In this document: positions 51,708 through 58,704 of the stretch, in pieces
How positions within the stretch are numbered: position 1 is the first letter of the stretch
How the letters are laid out: each line of letters begins with the position of its first letter
Assembly: GCA_052379645.1 (NCBI GenBank)
Contig: JBQSYU010000013.1
Length of the DNA: 64,000 nucleotides
Direction: 5' to 3' (one strand)
Origin: Arthrobacter_H sp030452125
GTDB taxonomy: Bacteria; Actinomycetota; Actinomycetes; Actinomycetales; Micrococcaceae
Position numbers and translations under genes: made by a program
The notes under the pieces: model-generated
The model's input: only the letters and a program-made list of their open reading frames with translations
What the model was told of the DNA's origin: nothing
The model's database searches: none

Positions 51708-53065
51708 AGGCCCTGCGGGTCGGGGGCGCCAGCGTAATAGGCGGCCAGCGTGGACTCCTTCAACGCGGCGAAGGTACCGTCTTCGATCGCCTCACGGGCC
51801 CGGTCCACCATCGAGACCACGAAGTATTCGTTGTGGATCGAGATCAGCGTGTGGCTGACCAGTTCCTTCGCCTTGAACAGGTGATGGATGTAGGCGCGGG
51901 AATAATGCGTGCACGTGTAGCAGCGGCAGCCTTCCTGCAGCGGGGTGAAATCGGCGCGGTAGCGGCGTCCCGAGAGGTTGAACCGGCCGTGGGCCGTGTA
52001 GAACGCCGAGTTGCGGGCCACCCGGGTGGGGGAGACGCAGTCGAAGGTGTCGGCACCGTTCTCGATGGCCGTGAAGAGGTCATCGGGCTCCGAAATGCCC
52101 AACAGGTGCCGTGGCTTGTCCTCGGGCAGTTCCTCCGAACACCAGCCGACGATGGTGCCCAGGTTCTCCTTCTCCAGGGCCCCGCCGATGCCGAAGCCAT
52201 CAAAGGGCATGTCCCCGAGATCCCGGCAGGCCTTGCGCCGCAGATCCTCATACTGGGCGCCCTGGATGACCCCGAAGAGCGCCTGGTAGGGCTTGGGGAA
52301 ACGTTCGTCGGTGAGCCGGAAGTGCTCGATGATGCAGCGTTCGGCCCAGCGTCGGGTCCGCTCCAGGGATTCGACCTGGTAGCCCCGCGAATTATGCAGG
52401 GTCGTCAGCTCGTCGAAGGCGAACATGATGTCCGCGCCGATCCGGTGCTGCACGCCCATGGAGATCTCCGGGGAGAAGCGGTGCCGGTCCCCGTTGAGGT
52501 GGGATTTGAACCAGACCCCGTCCTCGTCGACATTGGCCAGGCGTTCCTTGCCGGGGGCCACGGTGTCGTCGCCCCCTGCGGCGGCGGCACCTTCCATGTC
52601 GATGACCTTCTTGAACCCCGAGCCCAGGCTCATCACCTGGAAGCCCCCCGAATCGGTGAACGTGGGTCCGGGCCAGTTCATGAACGCCCCCAGCCCGCCG
52701 GCGGCGTCGAGGAGGTCCGAGCCCGGCTGCAGATACAGGTGGTAGGCGTTGGCCAGTACGGCCTGGGCCCCCAGCTCGGCCACGGCTTCGGGCAGCACGG
52801 CCTTCACGGTGGCCTTGGTCCCCACGGCGATGAACGCCGGGGTGCGGATGTCCCCGTGCGGGGTGCGAATGGTGCCGGTGCGTCCCAGCGAGGCGGATCC
52901 GTCGGCGTGGGTCAGCCGGGTGCCGACCTCGAAGGAGAACGCGTCCTGGCGTGGATGCGGGGCCACGGCGATCGCGGGGTCCGACGCCGGGGCCTCGGGG
53001 GCGGAGGCGGCGGTCGTCACGTCAGGAGGGGAATCGGTTTCAGACACCCCACCATTTTGCCCCAT
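51704..53065 (-). CDS. tgt: Queuine tRNA-ribosyltransferase
   Basis: tRNA-guanine transglycosylase exchanging G34 of GUN-anticodon tRNAs for queuine or preQ1. About 453 residues. Catalytic motifs: FTDSGGFQVMSL (Asp nucleophile region), GGALEKENLG, FDCVSPTRVARN with the second Asp, and the zinc site CRCYTCTHYSRAYIHH. The start is unclear: ATG 53065 or GTG 53047 without strong ribosome sites; the first 45 residues are low-complexity. Paired functionally with the nearby precursor transporter. Confidence 0.92.
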   Translation of the reverse strand: MGQNGGVSETDSPPDVTTAASAPEAPASDPAIAVAPHPRQDAFSFEVGTRLTHADGSASLGRTGTIRTPHGDIRTPAFIAVGTKATVKAVLPEAVAELGAQAVLANAYHLYLQPGSDLLDAAGGLGAFMNWPGPTFTDSGGFQVMSLGSGFKKVIDMEGAAAAGGDDTVAPGKERLANVDEDGVWFKSHLNGDRHRFSPEISMGVQHRIGADIMFAFDELTTLHNSRGYQVESLERTRRWAERCIIEHFRLTDERFPKPYQALFGVIQGAQYEDLRRKACRDLGDMPFDGFGIGGALEKENLGTIVGWCSEELPEDKPRHLLGISEPDDLFTAIENGADTFDCVSPTRVARNSAFYTAHGRFNLSGRRYRADFTPLQEGCRCYTCTHYSRAYIHHLFKAKELVSHTLISIHNEYFVVSMVDRAREAIEDGTFAALKESTLAAYYAGAPDPQGL

Positions 53066-53160
53066 GCCGACGGGACGTTGTGACGAACGCGCCAGCGATG
53101 ACCCCGCGACCGCGGGCCGGCGGGTCATAGGGTGGATGCAGACACCAACCCAGGAGAGCA

Positions 53161-54228
53161 GTGGACGACTCATTGACGCTGCGTCGACTGCTGACGCTGG
53201 GACCCGGCGACAAGGACCCGTGGATCGGGGTGCGCTGCGGTCTGGGAGTGTTCCTGCCATTGGCTGTGCTGTTGGGCCTGGGCCGGCTGGACCTGGCGAT
53301 CTTCGCGATCTTCGGGGCCTTCACCGGGATCTTCGGACGCGTTCCCGGCCACCGCGACCGGCTGCGCTCGCAGGCCAGCGCCGGGGTGCTGTTCGTGGTG
53401 CTCATCGGTGCCGCCTGGGCGGTGAACGTGCTCCTGGTCGACCATGATTCCCCGGCCGGGGGATGGGTGATCGTGGGGCTGACGACCCTGGTGGCCTGGG
53501 CGTGTTCGCTGGCCACCGGATTCGCCCAATTGCGGCCCGCCGGCTCCCTGTTCCACATCTTCTGCTTTGCCGCGATCGCCTCCATCCCCGAGATCCCCGG
53601 GCTCGGGATGGTCCTGGTCACCGCGATCGCCACGGTGACGTCGTGCGTGCTCCTCGGACAGCTTGGACGCGTCTCCGCCGGACGGCGGACCCCGTGGAAC
53701 GTCGGCGGGCTGCGGCCGCAGAGCCCCGCGGTCCAGCTGGCCATCAAGGTGGAATCCATCGGGTACCTCGTGGCCGCGGGGCTGGCCGGGACGGTCGCCC
53801 TGCTGGTGGCCCCGGTGCTGGGCACCGGCCACCCCTACTGGGCGATGGTCGCCGCCGTCGTCCCCCTCGTGGGACACACCACCCGCCACCGCATCGCCCG
53901 CGGGCTGCACCGCGTGTTGGGCACGCTCACCGGGTTGGGCGTCATGGCACTGATCATCCTGGCCGAACCGAGCCCGTGGATGATCATCCTCTTCCTCGGC
54001 CTGGCCCAGTTCGGCGCGGAAATGCTCATCACACGGAACTACTTCTGGGCGCAGGTCTGCGTCACCCCGCTCGCCCTGGTCGGCATCTCGCTGGTGGCGG
54101 GCATGAGCACGCAACTGCTCTACGACCGGATCCTGGAAACGGTCATCGGCTCGGTCATCGGGGTGGCCGTCGCCCTGGCAGGCTCGGCACTGCGCCGACG
54201 CCTGCCCTTCGCTGCGCCCGTCGGCTGA
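53161..54228 (+). CDS. FUSC-family membrane protein
   Basis: A 355-residue membrane protein with two sets of hydrophobic helices separated by a basic loop (GRVSAGRRTPWN), matching the fusaric-acid-resistance/aromatic acid exporter (FUSC) family. The repeated pattern DLAIFAIFGAFTGIFGRVPGHRDR and YWAMVAAVVPLVGHTTRHRIARGLHRVLGT is diagnostic. Starts with GTG after CAGGAGAG. Substrate unknown. Convergent with the next gene by six bases. Confidence 0.85.
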   Translation: MDDSLTLRRLLTLGPGDKDPWIGVRCGLGVFLPLAVLLGLGRLDLAIFAIFGAFTGIFGRVPGHRDRLRSQASAGVLFVVLIGAAWAVNVLLVDHDSPAGGWVIVGLTTLVAWACSLATGFAQLRPAGSLFHIFCFAAIASIPEIPGLGMVLVTAIATVTSCVLLGQLGRVSAGRRTPWNVGGLRPQSPAVQLAIKVESIGYLVAAGLAGTVALLVAPVLGTGHPYWAMVAAVVPLVGHTTRHRIARGLHRVLGTLTGLGVMALIILAEPSPWMIILFLGLAQFGAEMLITRNYFWAQVCVTPLALVGISLVAGMSTQLLYDRILETVIGSVIGVAVALAGSALRRRLPFAAPVG

Positions 54229-54234
54229 ACCGGG

Positions 54235-55152
54235 TCAGTCGGGGGCGTCGGCGTCGTCGGCCGCCTGCGCGGCCTCCTGCTGTCCCGGTCCGTCGATGGA
54301 GCGCAAGGTCTCCAATTCGTTGTCGACCATGCGCTGGAGCTCCTCGCGGGTCAGCGCCCGCGACCCGCCGTGTGCCAGCAGATACAGCAGCGCGTCGAGC
54401 CGCTCGATCCGCCAGGAGCGGATGGCCACCAAGTCACCGGCGGCGGTGGCCCGGTGGATTTCGCGGTCGAAGAGGTTCGGCTCGTCGAGTTGGCGTTGGC
54501 GCAGCTCGGCCGTGAGCTTGTCCTTCAGCGGGTCCTCCTCGATGTGGTCGGTGACCCGCAACGATTCCGAATACCGGTGGGAGGCCTCGGAGTCCCCGTC
54601 GGTGGCGGCGAGGTAGGCGGCAATCGCCAGAGCCGACTGGATGGACTTCCACCGCCCGAAGTTCCCGTCGAAGGGAAGTTCCGTCAACACGCCCAGGGCC
54701 CGCCACACATTCGGCTGGTCGTCGAGCTCGACGAAGAGCAGATGGGCCAGATCGCGGACGTCCTCCAGCTGGGCCCCGGATTTCGGGTTGAAACCGCGGC
54801 TGAGCTTGGCGATGGGGGCCAGCACCCGCTGGTCCCACGGATATTCGCGGGCGATGGAGATCAGGATGGCCTCGGGCGAGCCGTCCTCCACGGGGATCAC
54901 CGTCAATTCATCCAGGGTGGCCTCCGGCGGTGGTTCCACGGTGTGGACGCGGATGGTCGAGCCATGGGCGATGGTGACCTTCTGGCCGTTGTCCAGCGTG
55001 GCTTCGATGTAGGCCGGGGTGCCGAAGCTGTCCGGAACGGTCCGGACGCCGGTCACCGGCAGGCTCGGGGACCCCGTACGGGTGATGAACCGGTTTCCCG
55101 GAGCCACTTTTTCGGCGCGAACGGCCCGGATGTAGTCATGCTGCAAGGTCAC
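54235..55152 (-). CDS. Unrecognised conserved-looking protein
   Basis: A 305-residue soluble protein I cannot place in a functional family. No signal peptide or membrane helix. The first 75 residues look like a beta-rich module (VTGVRTVPDS ... VTIAHGSTIRVH); the rest is helical with many acidic and aromatic residues and an acidic tail. GTG 55152 lies three bases after the stop of the Nudix-like gene, so the two are probably translationally coupled and act together. Confidence 0.7.
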   Translation of the reverse strand: MTLQHDYIRAVRAEKVAPGNRFITRTGSPSLPVTGVRTVPDSFGTPAYIEATLDNGQKVTIAHGSTIRVHTVEPPPEATLDELTVIPVEDGSPEAILISIAREYPWDQRVLAPIAKLSRGFNPKSGAQLEDVRDLAHLLFVELDDQPNVWRALGVLTELPFDGNFGRWKSIQSALAIAAYLAATDGDSEASHRYSESLRVTDHIEEDPLKDKLTAELRQRQLDEPNLFDREIHRATAAGDLVAIRSWRIERLDALLYLLAHGGSRALTREELQRMVDNELETLRSIDGPGQQEAAQAADDADAPD

Positions 55153-55155
55153 TAC

Positions 55156-55695
55156 CTACTCGCACCAGCCCGCATGGGCCAGCGCCTGTCGAAGGATGTT
55201 GGCGCGGCCACCGGCGAATTCGTCACGGATGGAGGGGCTCAGGGCCTCGCTCGGGGTCAGCCAGGTCAATTCGAGGGCGTCCTGGCGGGGACTGCATTCG
55301 CCCCGGACGGGGATGACATAGGCCAGGGCCACGGCATGCTGGCGTTCGTCGGTCAGCCCGGTTTCCGAGGGGGAGGGGAAGTACTCGGCGACGGTGAAGG
55401 GCACGGGGCTCAACGGCAGTTGCGGCATCGCCAGCGGGCCGAGGTCCTTCTCCATGTGGCGCACCAGGGCGGCGCGGATGGTCTCGCGGTACATGACCCG
55501 ACCCGAGACGAAGGTGCGGGTGAAGTGCCCTGCGGCGTCGGCGGTGTAGAGCAGACCGACCTCGTTGACATAGCCCAGCGGGTCCAAGCGGACCGGAATC
55601 GCTTCGACGTAGAGCATGGGCAGGCGTTGCCGGGCCTCATAGAGGTCTTCTTCAGAGAGCCAGCCGGGATTGGGGTCCGGGGTACGAACGTTCAT
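55156..55695 (-). CDS. Nudix-like protein with degenerate Nudix box (DUF4916 type)
   Basis: A 179-residue protein resembling the actinobacterial DUF4916 Nudix group. The Nudix-box region is visible as G-RVMYR-E-TIRAALV-RHMEKDLG, but the REUxEExG metal-binding part reads RHMEKDLG, so the expected glutamates are His, Lys and Asp. Hydrolase activity is doubtful. ATG 55695 has GGGGG just upstream. Coupled to the following unknown gene. Confidence 0.78.
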   Translation of the reverse strand: MNVRTPDPNPGWLSEEDLYEARQRLPMLYVEAIPVRLDPLGYVNEVGLLYTADAAGHFTRTFVSGRVMYRETIRAALVRHMEKDLGPLAMPQLPLSPVPFTVAEYFPSPSETGLTDERQHAVALAYVIPVRGECSPRQDALELTWLTPSEALSPSIRDEFAGGRANILRQALAHAGWCE

Positions 55696-55916
55696 ACCCC
55701 CATGTTTATCGCATCCACCCCGACACTTCACGCCCCCATTCCGGGACGTGACGGATTGACGGAAAAGGGCTGTGGGGTGGATCACTGGTCAAACTGCCGG
55801 GTCACGTGATGGTTTATCGTGGTTCGGAACCCTCGATCACTTCTTCGGGCCTTCACCCCACCACCGATGCACCCGGCGGCGCCGACCGGCGCGGCCGATC
55901 AACCAGAGGACCCCCT

Positions 55917-57410
55917 GTGCTTTCCGAAGACTCCCCGCTGGACCCGGGACACTCCGACCCCGCTGGCTCCACCGTCGTCCGCGATGACCGGCTGGACCCC
56001 GCCGCGAAGATGACCATCGGTGTGCTGCTCGTCTCGGCCTTCGTGGTCATCCTCAACGAAACGATCATGAACGTGGCGCTGCCCCGGCTGATGGTCGCCT
56101 TCGATGTGAGCGCCGACGCCGTGCAGTGGCTGGCCACCGCGTTCATGCTGACCACCGCGGTGGTCATCCCCACCACGGGCTACCTCTTGCAGCGTTTCTC
56201 GCTGCGCACCGTCTTCACCCTGGCCATGGGGTTGTTTTCCGCGGGGACCCTGCTGGCCAGCTGTGCCCCGGGCTTCGAGGTCCTGTTGGGGGCCCGGGTG
56301 ATCCAGGCCAGCGGCACCGCGATCATGCTCCCGCTGCTGATGACCACCGTCCTGGACCTGGTGCCGGCCGCCCGTCGCGGGATGGTGATGGGCAATGTGT
56401 CGATCGTGATCTCGGTCGCCCCGGCCATCGGGCCCACCATCTCCGGGCTGATCCTGCAGTACCTGTCCTGGCGGTTCATGTTCCTGATCGTGTTGCCGAT
56501 CGCCCTGGTCGCCCTCATCGCCGGGGCCCGTCGGCTGCCCCGGGAGGCAGTGGCCGGTTCCATGCCGCTGTCCATCCCCTCCCTGCTGCTGGCCGTTCCC
56601 GGCTTCGGCGGGCTGGTCTACGGGTTGAGCCGGATCGGTGGCGGCAGCGAAGGGGCCGGGCAGGGCCCGGAAGTCGGCGCCCTGGTGGCGCTCGCGGTCT
56701 CCTTCGTCTCGCTGGCTGCGTTCACGGTGCTGCAACTGCGTCTGCAGCGCAGCGACACGGCACTGCTGGATCTGCGGCCCTTCACCTACCGGAACTTCAC
56801 GCTCGCCCTGTCCCTGATGGTCCTGGCCATGGTGTCGCTGTTCGGGGTGATCATCCTGCTGCCGATCTACCTACAGAACGTGAGGGACGTGGACACCCTG
56901 GGCACCGGGCTGTTGATGCTCCCCGGCGGGCTGCTCATGGGCCTGCTGGCGCCCCTGGTGGGCCGGATGTACGACAAGGTCGGTCCGCGCCCCCTGCTGA
57001 TCCCGGGGACGGCACTGCTCTCGGTGGTCATGTTCGCCTTCTCCAGACTGGCCTCCGACACCCCGATCTGGTGGGTGCTGACGTTGTATCTGGGCATGTC
57101 GCTGAGCTTTGCCTTCATCTTCACCCCGGCCTTCACCACGGCCCTGAACCCGTTGCCGCATCGCCTGCACTCGCATGGCTCCGCGGTGCTCAGTACCCTG
57201 CAGCAGCTCGGTGGGGCGGCGGGAACCGCCCTGTTGGTCGGCATCCTGGCCTCGCGGACGGCCACCTCGGCCCTGGCCGGTGCCACCGGGATCGAGGCGC
57301 AGGTGACCGGATTCCGCAGCGGGTTCTTCGTCGCGGCGATCCTCAGCCTGTCCCTGGTGGTACTCAGTCTGTTCCTCGATGGTCGGGACCGGGACGGGGC
57401 CTCCGAGTAG
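55917..57410 (+). CDS. MFS drug exporter, DHA2 (14-TMS) family
   Basis: A 497-residue EmrB/QacA-type proton-coupled exporter. Motifs: NETIMNVALPRLM in helix 1 (motif D1), RFSLRTVFTLAMGLFSAGTLLAS (motif A region), ARVIQASGTAIMLPL (motif B) and PAIGPTISGLIL (motif C). GTG 55917 with AGAGGA upstream is chosen because it gives a short cytosolic N-tail; the longer frame is not family-like. No adjacent regulator. Confidence 0.9.
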   Translation: MLSEDSPLDPGHSDPAGSTVVRDDRLDPAAKMTIGVLLVSAFVVILNETIMNVALPRLMVAFDVSADAVQWLATAFMLTTAVVIPTTGYLLQRFSLRTVFTLAMGLFSAGTLLASCAPGFEVLLGARVIQASGTAIMLPLLMTTVLDLVPAARRGMVMGNVSIVISVAPAIGPTISGLILQYLSWRFMFLIVLPIALVALIAGARRLPREAVAGSMPLSIPSLLLAVPGFGGLVYGLSRIGGGSEGAGQGPEVGALVALAVSFVSLAAFTVLQLRLQRSDTALLDLRPFTYRNFTLALSLMVLAMVSLFGVIILLPIYLQNVRDVDTLGTGLLMLPGGLLMGLLAPLVGRMYDKVGPRPLLIPGTALLSVVMFAFSRLASDTPIWWVLTLYLGMSLSFAFIFTPAFTTALNPLPHRLHSHGSAVLSTLQQLGGAAGTALLVGILASRTATSALAGATGIEAQVTGFRSGFFVAAILSLSLVVLSLFLDGRDRDGASE

Positions 57411-57443
57411 GGTCGGGCCCCCCGGACTCCTCCAGCCCCGCGG

Positions 57444-58160
57444 CTAGTCGGCGATCCGGTGGTAGCCGTAGAGATCCTGCTGGGCTTCGTTGATCCAGAT
57501 CGGCTCCCCTCCATCGGGGTTGCCCACCAGCACGGTGCGTCCATAGGACTCGTCGATCAGACTCGCGTCCAATCCCGCCTCCCGCAGCCGGGTGTGCAGG
57601 GCCTCGGCATCGCCGTCGTACCCGAAGCTGAGCGTGGCAAAGGCCCGGGGGCCCGAATGGGTGGCGACCAGCCCGCCGTTCTTGGCCTGGAACTGGACCC
57701 AGCCGCCGCTGTCGCTGGCGATGCGGGGACGCGCGCCGATATGGCGCAGGGTCTCGGCGGGACCCTGCGGCTCGGGGGTCATCCACAGCACGAGCACCTG
57801 GACGTCGGGGTCGGCCGCTGCCGGTTCGGGGCGGGAGGCCTGGACGGTGACGGGGAAGGCGAGGCCATCGGGGCCGGTGACGGTGGCTGTGCTGCCGTGG
57901 GCTTCCTCGGTGACCTCCACCGGGGTTCCCGCAGCGCGGGTGCGCCGGGCGAATTCCTCCAGATCGCCGACCTCGAAGGACAGCAGCGTGGTCCCTGCCG
58001 GGTGATCGGCGTCGGTGGCGTGCAGCCGGACACGGCCGGACGCGGCGTCGAACTCATGCCAGCCGTCGGTGTCGACGGCGTGGGCCAGGCCGAGGGCCTC
58101 GAGCAGGGTGGTCCAGGGACCGATGTGGTCGGTGAACCGGATGGGGGCCAGGCGCAGCAT
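57444..58160 (-). CDS. VOC (glyoxalase/bleomycin-resistance-like) protein
   Basis: A 238-residue protein with two VOC half-modules (about residues 1-105 and 115-238). Metal-ligand positions are not clearly conserved, so it may bind rather than transform a ligand. Its ATG shares one base with the stop codon (TAATG) of the small ribbon-helix-helix gene upstream, so the two form a coupled operon. Confidence 0.78.
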   Translation of the reverse strand: MLRLAPIRFTDHIGPWTTLLEALGLAHAVDTDGWHEFDAASGRVRLHATDADHPAGTTLLSFEVGDLEEFARRTRAAGTPVEVTEEAHGSTATVTGPDGLAFPVTVQASRPEPAAADPDVQVLVLWMTPEPQGPAETLRHIGARPRIASDSGGWVQFQAKNGGLVATHSGPRAFATLSFGYDGDAEALHTRLREAGLDASLIDESYGRTVLVGNPDGGEPIWINEAQQDLYGYHRIAD

Positions 58161-58324
58161 TAGTTCTTCTCCTTCAGGTGTCCGGTCAGGGCCTCGGCGA
58201 CATAGGCCGAGAGGGAGGTCTCGGCGTCGATGGCCGCGTGCTTGATCTCCCGCACCAGTCCGGCGGGCAGGTAGACGTTGAATTGGACCTTCCGGTCCGG
58301 ATCCGGGGTGGCTTCAGTGGGCAT
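58160..58324 (-). CDS. Ribbon-helix-helix (CopG/Arc-type) small protein
   Basis: A 54-residue protein. After ten polar residues it has a beta strand KVQFNVYLP and two helices, AGLVREIKHAAID and SLSAYVAEALTGHLKE, the pattern of ribbon-helix-helix DNA-binding proteins. Such proteins can be antitoxins or simple repressors. The downstream partner is a VOC protein rather than a recognisable toxin. A perfect inverted repeat lies 12 bases upstream of the start, consistent with autoregulation. Confidence 0.75.
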   Translation of the reverse strand: MPTEATPDPDRKVQFNVYLPAGLVREIKHAAIDAETSLSAYVAEALTGHLKEKN

Positions 58325-58704
58325 GATTAGGATGCTAGCAAAGTAGTTTGCTTGCGCATAGACCCTGGTGGCCGATTCTGCTGGTCCTGCCTCGGAAGGG
58401 CGGGGAATTCACGGGCCTGACCCGGGCCGCGAACGACTCAACGGGACCAACCGTTACGCGCTGTACCATCGGATCCGCACGCTCAATGACAGGAATCCAA
58501 GCCCCGCGAGATCGCCCGGTTCATCGCCAGGCCCGAACGCGGCGAAGCCTCCCACGCCCACCCCGGATTCAGCGAGATGCCCACGCGGGGACACACCCCT
58601 TGACGGCGACCGCCAAACGCGCAATGGTTCAGCTACGGCGGTTCATGCACGGTGGCCCGAGCTGCCCGCCGCGTCAGTGAACGACGGCCGATAGAGGTGG
58701 CGTC
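58325..58704. other. 380-base divergent gap before the DMG dehydrogenase-like gene
   Basis: No gene with family-like sequence or codon pattern. Next to the RHH gene is its operator. Further right is AACGG-gaccaa-CCGTT (58440-58455). The leader of the dehydrogenase (58470-58704) is GC-rich with no recognised riboswitch, including none resembling the glycine aptamer. Confidence 0.5.
58337..58352. promoter_or_regulatory. Candidate RHH operator
   Basis: AGCAAA-GTAG-TTTGCT, a perfect 6-bp inverted repeat with four-base spacer, starts 12 bases upstream of the RHH start codon. Such spacing is typical for dimer-of-dimer or autorepressor binding. Confidence 0.55.

Noticed and set aside
51107..53083. 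A 658-codon + strand frame over the membrane protein end and tgt
   Set aside because: Composition is low-complexity GC-shadow; both strands are explained by the membrane protein and tgt with conserved motifs.
54370..55809. A 479-codon + strand frame over the unknown/Nudix pair
   Set aside because: No motif or ribosome-binding site; the minus-strand genes have natural starts and tight coupling.
58353..58704. Glycine riboswitch or a small gene before the DMG dehydrogenase-like enzyme
   Set aside because: No glycine aptamer core, and the 110-codon + strand frame at 58348-58680 is Arg/Pro-rich without a ribosome-binding site or recognisable family.
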